A DNA stretch of 64,000 bases, from positions 1,426,001-1,490,000 of the forward strand of contig NC_022438.1 in the NCBI RefSeq assembly GCF_000470775.1. The letters are read 5' to 3'. A model generated the notes under the pieces. It searched no databases and was not told the DNA's origin. It was given only the letters and a program-made list of their open reading frames with translations. This document shows, piece by piece, positions 40,695 through 49,744 of this stretch; within the stretch, counting starts at the first letter, position 1; every line of letters begins with the position of its first letter. The position numbers were made by a program, and so were the translations under genes. This DNA comes from Leifsonia xyli subsp. cynodontis DSM 46306. GTDB lineage: Bacteria > Actinomycetota > Actinomycetes > Actinomycetales > Microbacteriaceae.

Positions 40695-41799
40695 TGTGCT
40701 GCTCAGGGCAGTTGGTTGAGGTGTGACGCGATAGATGGGTGAGGACCTCCCGGTCGAGAGTGGGGCTGTCTAGTTTCCCTGCACTCGATGACTTAGGAGG
40801 TCCTCGTGACCCACGCTAATGCTGCTTTGACTCCTCGCGAATGCCTCCGCCTGGCCCGCCAAGTCGTCGACGACGGCTGGTCCGTTGCTGCGGCGGCGAC
40901 CTACTTCCGAGTGTCCTGACGCACCGCGGACCGATGGGCTCGTCGTTACGTGGAGATGGGCGAGGCGGGAATGCTGGACCGTTCGTCACGGCCGCATCAC
41001 AGCCCGAACAAGACCCCGCGAAGACTGGTCCGCAAGGTCGTGCATCTGCGGTGGAAGAAGCGGCTGGGACCAGTCGGTATCGGCGCCCAGCTCGGCATGC
41101 CCGCCTCGACCGTTCACACGGTCCTCTCCCGGTGCCGGATCAATCGGCCCAGCCACGTCGACGTCCGCACCGGCGAACCCGCCCGCCGCTACGAGCACGA
41201 GCATCCCGGATCGATGATCCACGTCGACATCAAGAAACTCGGCAACATCCCCGACGGTGGCGGCTGGCGCTACGTCGGACGTCTCCAGGGAGAGCGGAAC
41301 AAGGCCATCACCGCGAAGCGGACCGGGAAACACGGGATCACCGGCGACATGATCACCGGCACAGCGTTCGTTCATACCGTCATCGACGATCACTCCCGTG
41401 TCGCTTACGCCGAGATCCACGACGACGAAACCGCCGCCACTGCAATCGCTGTTCTGCGTCGAGCGGTCGGCTGGTTCGCCAGCCGTGGCGTCACCGTCGA
41501 ACAGGTGCTCTCCGACAACGGCTCCGCATACCGCTCATACGCCTGGCGCGACGCTTGCGCCGAGCTCAGCATCCAACCGAAACGCACCCGGCCCTACCAT
41601 CCGCAGACGAACGGCAAGATCGAACGCTTCCACCGCACCCTCGCCGACGGCTGGGCATACGCCCGGCACTACAACTCCGAATCAGCCCGCCGCAACGCAC
41701 TCCCGGCCTGGCTGCACTCCTACAATCACCACAGGCCCCACACCGCCATCGGCAGCCAGCCACCCATCAGCAGATTGACCAACGTCCCTGAGAAACACA
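40695..41799 (+). mobile_element. IS481-family insertion sequence
   Basis: About 1.1 kb. The left end TGTGCTGCTCAGGG (40695-40708) and right end CCCTGAGAAACACA (41786-41799) are imperfect inverted repeats (12 of 14 match). TTAGC occurs directly left of the element (40690-40694) and two bases right of it (41802-41806), a possible target duplication. The transposase inside carries a nonsense codon, so the copy cannot move by itself. It lies about 80 bases before dps. Confidence 0.78.
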
Positions 41800-41846
41800 C
41801 TTTAGCGCAGGCTCAGCTTCGTTGCGCAATTCCACGGCCCGAGTAG
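40806..41846 (+). pseudogene. IS481-family transposase with an in-frame stop
   Basis: GTG 40806 starts MTHANAALTPRECLRLARQV, a helix-turn-helix start, then reaches TGA at 40917-40919 (VS-stop-RTADRWARRY, probably once Trp or another codon). The same frame then gives an intact integrase core: HVDIKKLG (first Asp, MIHVD), QVLSDNGSAY (second Asp) and NGKIERFHRTL (Glu), the DDE triad. The core alone has an ATG at 40950 but lacks the DNA-binding part. The frame runs past the right end to 41846, so the original stop may lie at the inverted repeat. Confidence 0.82.
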
Positions 41847-41880
41847 CGTTGAGGCAGACATCAAGAAAGGACGCCCACCC

Positions 41881-42363
41881 ATGACGGACATCGCTGCAAC
41901 CCAGAGTGTCTCCACCCCGGACGTCGCCGCCGGGGTCGCGCAGTTCCTCACCCCGGTCGTGATCGACCTCACCGCCCTCGTCGTCAACGGCAAACAAGCG
42001 CACTGGCATGTGCGCGGCGCGAACTTCATCGGCGTACACGAACTCCTCGACGTGATCGTCGCCCACGCCCAGGAGTGGGCCGATCTCGCCGCCGAGCGGA
42101 TCGTCGCCCTCGGCCTTCCGGTCGACGCGCGGCTCGCGACGGTCGCGGCCAAGACCTCGACCGGCGAGCTGACCGCGGGGTTCCGGCCCTCGAACGAGAC
42201 GGTGGCCGAGGTCATCGCGCAGCTCGACGCGGCCCTCGCGAGCGTCAACGCCGCGGTGAAGGAGCTCGACCAGCTCGACCAGACCAGCCAGGATGTCGCG
42301 ATCGAGATCGCACGCGGCCTCGACAAGGACCGCTGGTTCCTGTTCGCGCACATCAGCGAGTAG
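41881..42363 (+). CDS. dps: Dps-family iron-storage/DNA-protection protein
   Basis: 160 aa. NGKQAHWHVRGANFIGVHEL and LDVIVAHAQEWADLAAERIV (about 35-75) are the ferroxidase signature at the dimer interface (His, Asp, Glu). Dps dodecamers oxidise iron with peroxide and protect DNA. A promoter candidate TTGCGC-N16-TAGCGT (41822-41849) lies between the IS right end and the gene, so the insertion appears to have spared the core promoter but cut off anything further upstream. AAGAAAGGA precedes the ATG. Confidence 0.95.
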   Translation: MTDIAATQSVSTPDVAAGVAQFLTPVVIDLTALVVNGKQAHWHVRGANFIGVHELLDVIVAHAQEWADLAAERIVALGLPVDARLATVAAKTSTGELTAGFRPSNETVAEVIAQLDAALASVNAAVKELDQLDQTSQDVAIEIARGLDKDRWFLFAHISE

Positions 42364-42486
42364 AGCGGCGCACGGCCCTCCGCCGGATCGGCTTCGAACG
42401 CGTCCCGCACCGGTTACGGCTTCGCCGCCGAGCCGGTGCGGGTCACGTCGAGGCGGCGGTCAAACCCGCGCCGCACGGCCGGCTTC

Positions 42487-43479
42487 TCACGCCTGGTCCC
42501 GCGGGCACCAGTACAGTTTGCGCCCGCCGAGGACCTCCACCACGATATAGGTTCCACACACACGACAGGGCAGGCCCTCGCGCTTGTAGACCCAGTGGCG
42601 GTCCTCCCGTTTCGCCATCGCACGGCGGTACGCCTCCTCGTCGAGGCCGTCCATCGTCATCATCTGACCGGTCTCGACACCGATGCGCAGCAGCCGCACC
42701 CAGTCGCGCCAGAGCCCCCGGATGGTGTCCTCCGCGACGAGTTTGCCGGGCGTGTGCGGATTCTGGCGGGCCCGGAAGAGGAGTTCGGCTCGGTAAACAT
42801 TGCCGATCCCGCTGACCACGCTCTGATCCATGAGAAGCAGGGCGATTGCGGTGGGCTTCTTCCTCACCGCAGCGACGAAGGCCTCCTCGGCGGCAGGGCC
42901 ACTGTCGAGCATCGGGTCCGGTCCGAGTCGGGCGATCACAGCGGCCACCTCTTCCGGGTCGAGCACCGCGCAGACGGTCGGGCCACGGAGGTCGGCCACG
43001 GCGCCGGCGGTCATCAGACGCACGCGCACCTGGCCGACGGGCTCCGGCGGAAACGACTCGATGTCCGGCTGCGCTTTCTCGGACTCGGACATCCGGACCC
43101 GTGTGCGCCGCGGCGCCCCGATAGAGTGGAGGGAGTTCTCACCGTCCCGGTCGAAGACGGGCCCCGTCTGAGCGGCCGTGCCTCTTTGCTGGGTCTGGCC
43201 CATCCGGCCGTTGGCGCTCGCGATCGTCGGGTCGACACCGATGTCGCCCGCGAAGTCCCACGCTCCGTAGATGCCCAGATGCACACGCAGCCACAGCCCG
43301 TTGTCGAACTCCAGGAACATCTGCTTGCCCACCGCTTTCGCGGCGATCATCGTGTGGCCGTCGATGCGCTGGGCGTCCTCGGCGAACCGGCCCTGCGGCG
43401 AGGACACGGCCACGGGACGCCCGACGAAGGTGGCCGCGAACTGTCGCGCGATCCGATGGACGGAGTGGCCCTCGGGCAT
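42487..43479 (-). CDS. Fpg/Nei-family DNA glycosylase
   Basis: 330 aa. MPEGHSVHRIARQFAATFVG starts with the catalytic Pro2-Glu3. The H2TH region is VVSGIGNVYRAELLFRARQN (about 222). A C-terminal zinc finger CRVCG ... YWCPRDQA shows three cysteines; the fourth ligand position is Asp, not Cys. Family members remove oxidised bases and cut the strand. PEGH is the Nei2 type common in actinobacteria. Its ATG overlaps the rpiB stop (TGATG). Confidence 0.88.
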   Translation of the reverse strand: MPEGHSVHRIARQFAATFVGRPVAVSSPQGRFAEDAQRIDGHTMIAAKAVGKQMFLEFDNGLWLRVHLGIYGAWDFAGDIGVDPTIASANGRMGQTQQRGTAAQTGPVFDRDGENSLHSIGAPRRTRVRMSESEKAQPDIESFPPEPVGQVRVRLMTAGAVADLRGPTVCAVLDPEEVAAVIARLGPDPMLDSGPAAEEAFVAAVRKKPTAIALLLMDQSVVSGIGNVYRAELLFRARQNPHTPGKLVAEDTIRGLWRDWVRLLRIGVETGQMMTMDGLDEEAYRRAMAKREDRHWVYKREGLPCRVCGTYIVVEVLGGRKLYWCPRDQA

Positions 43480-43967
43480 CAGCGATCCACGTTCTTGCCG
43501 GCGATGTCGCCGGTCGCCTCGAACTCGGCCAGTTGCGCGATGCGGCGAATGTGCCGCTCTTCGAGCGAGAACGGCTCGGCGATGAACAGTTCGATGAAAC
43601 GCGTCGCCTCCGCCACCGTGTGCTGACGAGCGCCGATCGAGATGACATTGGCGTCATTGTGCTGGCGGGCGAGCAGGGCAGTGCTCTCGTTCCAGACGAG
43701 GGCTGCGCGCGCGCCGATGACCTTGTTCGCAGCGATCTGCTCGCCATTGCCGGAGCCGCCGAACACGACGCCGAGGGCCTCGATGCCCGCCTGCTGGTCG
43801 GCCACGACCCCCTTGGCCGCATTGATGCAGAACGCCGGGTAGTCGTCGATCGGATCGTACTCGGCCGGACCGTGGTCGATGATCTCGTGTCCGGCCTGCG
43901 CCAGGTGCGTCTGGAGGTGCTTGCTGAAATCGAGACCGGCGTGATCGGTGGCGATGTGGATGCGCAT
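43479..43967 (-). CDS. rpiB: Ribose-5-phosphate isomerase B
   Basis: 162 aa. MRIHIATDHAGLDFSKHLQT and VVFGGSGNGEQIAANKVIG mark the RpiB/LacAB family; the SGNGEQ loop has the Glu used as catalytic base in the actinobacterial type. NVISIGARQHT is also conserved. It interconverts ribose and ribulose 5-phosphates. Coupled to the glycosylase gene downstream. Confidence 0.95.
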   Translation of the reverse strand: MRIHIATDHAGLDFSKHLQTHLAQAGHEIIDHGPAEYDPIDDYPAFCINAAKGVVADQQAGIEALGVVFGGSGNGEQIAANKVIGARAALVWNESTALLARQHNDANVISIGARQHTVAEATRFIELFIAEPFSLEERHIRRIAQLAEFEATGDIAGKNVDR

Positions 43968-44075
43968 GCGCCCAGTCTAGGGAAGGCCGCCGGCGACCCC
44001 GGGGCGCCGCTTCACTAAGGTGGACCCGGTGGACACGAACCACACCAGAGCCCCTACCATCCAGAGGAGTCAGCG

Positions 44076-46619
44076 TTGCCCGGAGAAAACCTCACCCGCA
44101 TCGAAGCACAGGAGCGCGCGGCGATCGTCAGCACTCACGCCTACGACATCGCCCTCGACCTGACGAGTGGGCCGGAGACGTTCCGGAGCACCACGACCGT
44201 CCGTTTCGCCGCAGCTCACGGCTCGTCCACGTTCATCGACGCGATCACCCGCACTGTCCACTCCGTGACACTCAACGGCGTGCGGCTCGACCCGGCCACC
44301 GTCTCCGACGGCGTGCGCATCCAGCTCGACGGGCTCCAGGCGGAGAACGTGCTGACGGTGGACGCCGACGCGATCTACACGAACACTGGAGAGGGCCTGC
44401 ACCGCTTTGTGGACCCGGTCGACGGCGAGGTCTACCTGTACTCCCAGTTCGAGGTCCCGGACTCACGCCGCATGTTCGCTGTGTTCGAGCAGCCCGATCT
44501 GAAGGCGGCGTTCACGTTCACGGTGACCGCCCCCTCCCACTGGTCCGTGGTCAGCAACTCCCCCACCCCGGAGCCGGTCGGCGCCGGCGAGGGCAAGAAG
44601 ACCTGGTCTTTCGCGCCCACCTCGGTCATCTCCTCCTATATCACCGCGCTCATCGCAGGCCCTTACGTCTCCGAGCACAGTGAGCTGACCAGCCGCGACG
44701 GCCGCACGATCCCGCTCGGCGTGTACGCGCGCAAGAGCCTCGCCGAGTTCCTGGATGCGGACTACATCTTCGAGAAGACCCGCCAGGGCTTCGCTTTCTA
44801 CGAGGAGAAGTTCGACTACGCCTACCCGTTCGAGAAGTACGACCAGCTCTTCGTCCCGGAATTCAACGCCGGCGCGATGGAGAACGCGGGCGCGGTCACC
44901 TTCACAGAGACTTATGTGTTCCGCTCAAAGGTCACGGACGCGATCAAAGAGCGCCGCGTCGTCACCATCCTGCACGAGCTCGCGCACATGTGGTTCGGCG
45001 ACCTGGTGACCATGAAGTGGTGGAACGACCTGTGGCTGAACGAGTCGTTCGCCGAGTACGCCTCGACGCTCGCGACCGCCGAGGCCACCGAGTGGACCGA
45101 GGCGTGGACGACCTTCGCCGCGATGGAGAAGAGCTGGGCGTACCGGCAGGATCAGCTGCCTTCGACCCACCCGATCGTGGCGACGATCAACGACCTGGAG
45201 GACGTACAGGTCAACTTCGACGGCATCACCTACGCGAAGGGTGCCTCCGTGCTCAAGCAGCTGGTCGCCTGGGTCGGCCAGGAGGATTTCCTCGCCGGGG
45301 TCGCGCAGTACTTCAAGAAGCACGAGCATGGCAACACCGAGCTGAAGGACCTGCTGGCCGAGCTGGAGGCCACAAGCGGCCGCGACCTGACCGGCTGGTC
45401 GGAGAAGTGGCTGGAGACTGCCGGGGTGAACACTCTGCGTCCCGAGATCGCGGTCGATGCCGGCGGCACGATCACCGGCTTCGCGGTGTTGCAGTCGGCG
45501 CCCGCCGACTATCCGACCATCCGCCCGCACCGGCTAGCGATCGGGTTCTACACCCTGCGCGACGGCCGCCTCGTGCGCGAGGAGCGGATCGAGCTGGATG
45601 TCGATGGCGTCCGCACCGAGGTGGCCGAGCTGGTCGGGAGGAAACGCCCCGATCTCGTGCTGCTCAACGACGACGACCTCGCCTACGCGAAGATCCGCCT
45701 GGACCCGGAATCGCTCCGGGTCGCGATCGAGCACCTCGCCAAGATCGAGAGCCCGCTCGCCCGTTCCATCGTCTGGGGCGCTGTCTGGGACGCGACCCGC
45801 GACACGGAGACCCCGGCGAGCGACTACGTGCGCCTGGTCCTCGGCAACATCGCCCCGGAGACCGAATCCACCACCATCCGCACCACGCTCAGCCAGCTGG
45901 CGCTCGCCGCGGGCAGCTACGTCGCCCCCGAACGCCAGAAGGAGACGACCGAGAGAGCGGCGTCCGCCCTCTGGAAACTCGCTCAGCAGGCCGAAGCCGG
46001 CAGCGACGCGCAGTTCCAGTTCGTGAAGTTCTTCGCCGCGCTCGCCTCGACCAGCGAGCAGCTGGCGACGATCGGCGCCCTCCGCGACGGCTCGGTCACC
46101 CTGCCCGGCCTGACGATCGACACCGATCTCTCGTGGGAGCTGCTCATCGCCCTCGTCGCCGGCGGCGAAGCGGGCGACGCCGAGGTGGCTGCCGCGCTCG
46201 CCGCGGACAACACCGCGAACGGAGCGCAGTTCGCCGCTCAGGCTCGCGCCAGCATCCCGACCCTTGCCGGTAAGCAGGCAGCGTGGGACTCGGTGTTCGG
46301 CTCGGACGCGCTGCCGAACACGATCGTCCGGTTCACCGGCCTCGGGTTCCAGCGCGCGGCCGACAAGAGCGTGCTCGCAGCGTACATCGAGCCGTACTTC
46401 GCGGCTTTGCAGGACATCTGGGCCTCGCGCACGTACAAGATCGCAGAGTACCTGGTCGCGGGCATGTACCCGGCGCCGCTCGCGAACGCAGAGCTGCGCA
46501 ATGCGACGCGCGCGTGGCTCGACGCGAACCCGGAGCCAGCCGCCCTCCGCCGACTGGTGATCGAGAACCTCGCCGGAGTCGAGCGGGCGCTCGCCGCCCA
46601 GGAGCGCGACGCGCAGTAA
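44076..46619 (+). CDS. pepN: Aminopeptidase N (M1 family)
   Basis: 847 aa from TTG 44076, with GAGGAG eight bases upstream. GAMENAGAVTFTE at about 266-278 and HELAHMWFGDLVTMKWWNDL followed by WLNESFAEY (zinc site, from about 300) are the M1 hallmarks. The C-terminal ERAP1-like helical domain is full length. It removes N-terminal residues from peptides in the cytoplasm. Confidence 0.97.
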   Translation: MPGENLTRIEAQERAAIVSTHAYDIALDLTSGPETFRSTTTVRFAAAHGSSTFIDAITRTVHSVTLNGVRLDPATVSDGVRIQLDGLQAENVLTVDADAIYTNTGEGLHRFVDPVDGEVYLYSQFEVPDSRRMFAVFEQPDLKAAFTFTVTAPSHWSVVSNSPTPEPVGAGEGKKTWSFAPTSVISSYITALIAGPYVSEHSELTSRDGRTIPLGVYARKSLAEFLDADYIFEKTRQGFAFYEEKFDYAYPFEKYDQLFVPEFNAGAMENAGAVTFTETYVFRSKVTDAIKERRVVTILHELAHMWFGDLVTMKWWNDLWLNESFAEYASTLATAEATEWTEAWTTFAAMEKSWAYRQDQLPSTHPIVATINDLEDVQVNFDGITYAKGASVLKQLVAWVGQEDFLAGVAQYFKKHEHGNTELKDLLAELEATSGRDLTGWSEKWLETAGVNTLRPEIAVDAGGTITGFAVLQSAPADYPTIRPHRLAIGFYTLRDGRLVREERIELDVDGVRTEVAELVGRKRPDLVLLNDDDLAYAKIRLDPESLRVAIEHLAKIESPLARSIVWGAVWDATRDTETPASDYVRLVLGNIAPETESTTIRTTLSQLALAAGSYVAPERQKETTERAASALWKLAQQAEAGSDAQFQFVKFFAALASTSEQLATIGALRDGSVTLPGLTIDTDLSWELLIALVAGGEAGDAEVAAALAADNTANGAQFAAQARASIPTLAGKQAAWDSVFGSDALPNTIVRFTGLGFQRAADKSVLAAYIEPYFAALQDIWASRTYKIAEYLVAGMYPAPLANAELRNATRAWLDANPEPAALRRLVIENLAGVERALAAQERDAQ

Positions 46620-46628
46620 CGCGCAGCA

Positions 46629-46687
46629 CGCGAGGGCAGAGTTTCTGGTCGCACAGCCTGGACCCTCTGCCCTCGCGAATCGTACCC
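46629..46687 (+). terminator. Terminator after pepN
   Basis: Arms CGCGAGGGCAGAG and CTCTGCCCTCGCG, 33-base loop, 10 bases after the pepN stop. Confidence 0.65.
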
Positions 46688-46731
46688 AGGGCCGATGACG
46701 CACTCGTTCCGCTTCCCATAGGTTTGGACAC

Positions 46732-47619
46732 ATGATCCATCTCGACCGCCTCACCAAGACGTTCGGCCAGAAGACGGCCGTCGACGACATCACGGCGACC
46801 GTCCAGCCCGGAAAGGTCACCGGCTTCCTCGGTCCGAACGGCGCCGGAAAGTCCACGACCATGCGCATGATCATGGGCCTCGACCGCCCCACCACGGGCG
46901 CCGCCACCATCAACGGCAAGCGGTACGCCGAGCTGCGCTCACCGCTGACCGAGGTCGGCGCGCTGCTCGATGCGAAAGCTGTACACACCGCCCGCACCGC
47001 CTACAATCACCTGCTCGCGCTTGCCGCGACCCACGGCATCCCTAAGCGCCGCGTGGAGGAGGTGATCGGCCTCACCGGTCTGGAGTCCGTGGCGGGCAAG
47101 CGCGTGGGCGGGTTCTCGCTCGGGATGGGGCAGCGACTCGGCATCGCCGCCGCGATGCTCGGCGATCCGGCGACGCTCATCCTCGACGAGCCGGTCAACG
47201 GCCTCGACCCGGAGGGGGTGCTCTGGGTGCGCCAGTTCGCACGGCACCTCGCCGGGCAGGGCCGGACGGTGTTCCTCTCCTCGCACCTCATGAGCGAGAT
47301 GGCGCAGACCGCCGATCACATCATCGTCCTCGGCCGTGGCCGTATCCTGGCCGACGCACCGGTCGGCGAGATCCTCGCCGGAGCGACCCGCAACGCTGTC
47401 CGCGTGCGCACGCCGCAGGTCGACCAGCTCGCGCGCGCGATCGCCGCGCCGGACGTCACGATCACGGGCGTCGAAGCGCAGCTGATCGAGGTCACCGGCC
47501 TCTCGTCCGCCCAGATCGGCGACCTGGCCGCCGCAACCAGCGTCGTGCTCCACGAGCTCACCCCCATCAGCGCCTCCCTGGAGGAGGCCTACCTCGAACT
47601 CACGCAGGACGAGGTCTAA
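46732..47619 (+). CDS. ABC transporter ATP-binding protein
   Basis: 295 aa. Walker A GPNGAGKST (about 35-43), signature FSLGMGQR (about 124), Walker B LILDEPVNGLDPEG (about 149-162) and the H-loop SSHLMSEM. This is a drug/antibiotic exporter type (CcmA/BcrA-like). The permease follows after 20 bases and a two-component pair after that, as in bacitracin-resistance-like modules. What it exports is unknown. Confidence 0.93.
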   Translation: MIHLDRLTKTFGQKTAVDDITATVQPGKVTGFLGPNGAGKSTTMRMIMGLDRPTTGAATINGKRYAELRSPLTEVGALLDAKAVHTARTAYNHLLALAATHGIPKRRVEEVIGLTGLESVAGKRVGGFSLGMGQRLGIAAAMLGDPATLILDEPVNGLDPEGVLWVRQFARHLAGQGRTVFLSSHLMSEMAQTADHIIVLGRGRILADAPVGEILAGATRNAVRVRTPQVDQLARAIAAPDVTITGVEAQLIEVTGLSSAQIGDLAAATSVVLHELTPISASLEEAYLELTQDEV

Positions 47620-47639
47620 TACCACTCGGAGATCTCCCG

Positions 47640-48473
47640 ATGACCACCACCGCATCCGCCCACGTCCACTCCTCGCTCGGCCGGCTGAGCTTCCCGCGCG
47701 TGATCGGCTCAGAGTGGATCAAGCTGCGCTCCCTCCGCTCCACCTTCTGGACCCTGGCCAGCGTCATCGTCATCGTCATCGGGTTCTCGGCGCTCCTGAG
47801 CGTCACGATCCCGTCCGCCGAGACGCTGCGCCAGCAGGCGCCGGGCACACGGATCGACGGTTTCGTCTCGGCAGCGGCGACCACGGGCCTCACGTTCGCA
47901 CAACTCGTCGTCGCCGTGCTCGGTGTGCTCGTCATCAGCGGCGAGTTCTCGACCGGGATGATCCGGTCGTCGTTCGCCGCCGTACCCCGCCGCTTCCCCG
48001 CGCTCGCCGCAAAGGCGATCACGCTGTTCCTCGTCTCGTTCGCCGTCGGCCTGGTGAGCTTCGCCTCGTCCTGGGCAATCGCCGCGGCGCTGATGTCGGC
48101 CAAGGGCTACCAGGCGGACCTATTCGCCGGTTCGACGCTCTGGTCGATCCTCGGCGCGGCTGCGTATCTGGGGCTCGTCGCCGTGTTCTCCATGGGGCTC
48201 GGAACGATCCTCAAAGCCAGCGGCGGCGGGATCGCAGCGGCGGTCGGCGCCCTGTTCGTGCTCCCGATCATCGCCAGCATCGTCGTCGGTCTCATCTCGG
48301 ACGCCAAGTGGCTCGCCGACGCGCAGCACTACCTCATCAGCAATGCGGGGAGCGGCATGGCGGGCCTCGCCAACGGTTCCCTCGAACCATGGGCGGCCGC
48401 CGTCACCGTCCTCGTCTGGACGGCCGTCTCCTTCGTCGGCGGCGCCCTTCTGCTCCAGCGCCGCGACGCGTGA
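47640..48473 (+). CDS. ABC transporter permease (ABC-2 type)
   Basis: 277 aa with six hydrophobic segments, first at about 35-55 (TFWTLASVIVIVIGFSALLS). FSTGMIRSSFAAVPRRFPAL AAKAITLF-type text near 102-125 is typical of BcrB/NatB-like permeases. The ATG is at 47640. Its stop overlaps a GTG of the histidine-kinase gene. Confidence 0.9.
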   Translation: MTTTASAHVHSSLGRLSFPRVIGSEWIKLRSLRSTFWTLASVIVIVIGFSALLSVTIPSAETLRQQAPGTRIDGFVSAAATTGLTFAQLVVAVLGVLVISGEFSTGMIRSSFAAVPRRFPALAAKAITLFLVSFAVGLVSFASSWAIAAALMSAKGYQADLFAGSTLWSILGAAAYLGLVAVFSMGLGTILKASGGGIAAAVGALFVLPIIASIVVGLISDAKWLADAQHYLISNAGSGMAGLANGSLEPWAAAVTVLVWTAVSFVGGALLLQRRDA

Positions 48474-49744
48474 CCCAACCCGCGCCCGCGGAGGACACAG
48501 CCCCGGGCGGCCTCGGACTTCCGAGGCCGCCCGGGGCTGTGCGACGCTCCCTCGCGGCGCACCCGATCGCGGTCGATGTCTTCGTCGCCGCGGTCTACCT
48601 CGTCCCCGCCCTGACCATCGGCACCGTCGCGATGATCGCGAACCCGAGCTGGCCGCTCGCTCTGCGCGTCTGCCTGGCCGCCGTCGTGGGCTGCGCCCTG
48701 ATCGCGCGCCGCCAGCATCCCCGCGCCGTCTTCGCCATCGCGGCCGCGGCACTCGGTCTCAGCGTCTTCCTCGGGCGGGACGTCGGCTTCGCCCCGGCGA
48801 TTTTCGCGCTGTACGCGCTCGCGGTCTTCCGGTCGGTGCGCTCGGCGTGGATCGGCTACGCCATCACCGCGGCCATCACCCTCCTGTCGCTCACCACGAC
48901 CTCCCTCCTGTCGAGCGCCCTCGTCTTCTACACCCCGCTCGCAGCGGATGCCACGCCCTCCGCCTTCGCCGTCCTCGCGATCTGCCTGGTCGCTGTGCTG
49001 ATCGGCAGCAACGTCGGCAACCGCAGGCGCTATCTGGACGCGCTCATCGACCGGGCGCGCCAGCTCGCGCGCGAGCGCGACCAGCAGGCGGAGATCGCGA
49101 CCGCCGCCGAACGCAGCCGCATCGCCCGGGAGACGCATGACATCGTCTCGCACAGCCTGACTGTCATGATCGCTCTCGCGGAGGGCTCGGCAAGGCTCGC
49201 GGACAAGACCCCCGCACGCTCAGCGGAGACGATGCGGATGGTCGCGGAGACCGGCCGCAGCGCGCTCGCCGATATGCGCCGGCTGCTCGGTGTGCTCCGG
49301 ACCGACGGCGACGAGGCCGCCGCCATCGAGCCGCAGCCCGGCGTGAGCGAGCTGAACGAGCTGGTCGAACGGTTCCGGGCCGCGGGGCTGCCGGTCCGGA
49401 TCACGATCACCGGAACGCCGCCCGAGGACACCGGACAGCAGCTGACCGTCTTCCGCATCGTGCAGGAAGCGCTCACGAACGTGCTGCGCTATGCGTCGCT
49501 GGCCACCTCCGTGACGGTTGTCATCGACATCGGCGAGCGCATCCGCATCACCGTCGAGGACGACGCGACGGTCCACGACGGCACCGGCCACGGCTCGGGC
49601 AGCGGTCTGCTCGGCCTCCGCGAGCGCGTCGCGCTCTACGGCGGCGCTCTGGAGGCCGGCCCCCGCCGGGGCGGAGGCTGGCGTCTCAACGCGAGCTTCG
49701 ACACCATTCCCGTACGACCACGCACCGAGGAGACGGCTCCGTGA
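48470..49744 (+). CDS. Sensor histidine kinase (NarL-partner type)
   Basis: 424 aa if GTG 48470 (overlapping the permease stop) is used; GTG 48539, just after a perfect hairpin, gives 401 aa starting MRRSLAAHPIAVDVF and is a serious alternative. Four to five membrane segments (about 34-180) are followed by the HisKA_3 domain with RIARETHDIVSHSLTVMI, phospho-acceptor His223 on the long numbering, and an ATPase domain (IVQEALTNVLRYA, GSGLLGLRERVALYGG). It probably senses the cell envelope or a drug and regulates the ABC genes. Its stop overlaps the response-regulator start (GTGA). Confidence 0.9.
   Translation: MTQPAPAEDTAPGGLGLPRPPGAVRRSLAAHPIAVDVFVAAVYLVPALTIGTVAMIANPSWPLALRVCLAAVVGCALIARRQHPRAVFAIAAAALGLSVFLGRDVGFAPAIFALYALAVFRSVRSAWIGYAITAAITLLSLTTTSLLSSALVFYTPLAADATPSAFAVLAICLVAVLIGSNVGNRRRYLDALIDRARQLARERDQQAEIATAAERSRIARETHDIVSHSLTVMIALAEGSARLADKTPARSAETMRMVAETGRSALADMRRLLGVLRTDGDEAAAIEPQPGVSELNELVERFRAAGLPVRITITGTPPEDTGQQLTVFRIVQEALTNVLRYASLATSVTVVIDIGERIRITVEDDATVHDGTGHGSGSGLLGLRERVALYGGALEAGPRRGGGWRLNASFDTIPVRPRTEETAP
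48497..48540 (+). terminator. Perfect 20-bp hairpin at the permease/kinase junction
   Basis: Arm ACAGCCCCGGGCGGCCTCGG, loop ACTT, and the exact complement, ending at 48540. It starts 24 bases after the permease stop. No T-run follows. It either attenuates the kinase genes or ends the ABC transcript. If the kinase begins at the GTG 48470 the hairpin is inside its coding region. Confidence 0.75.
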
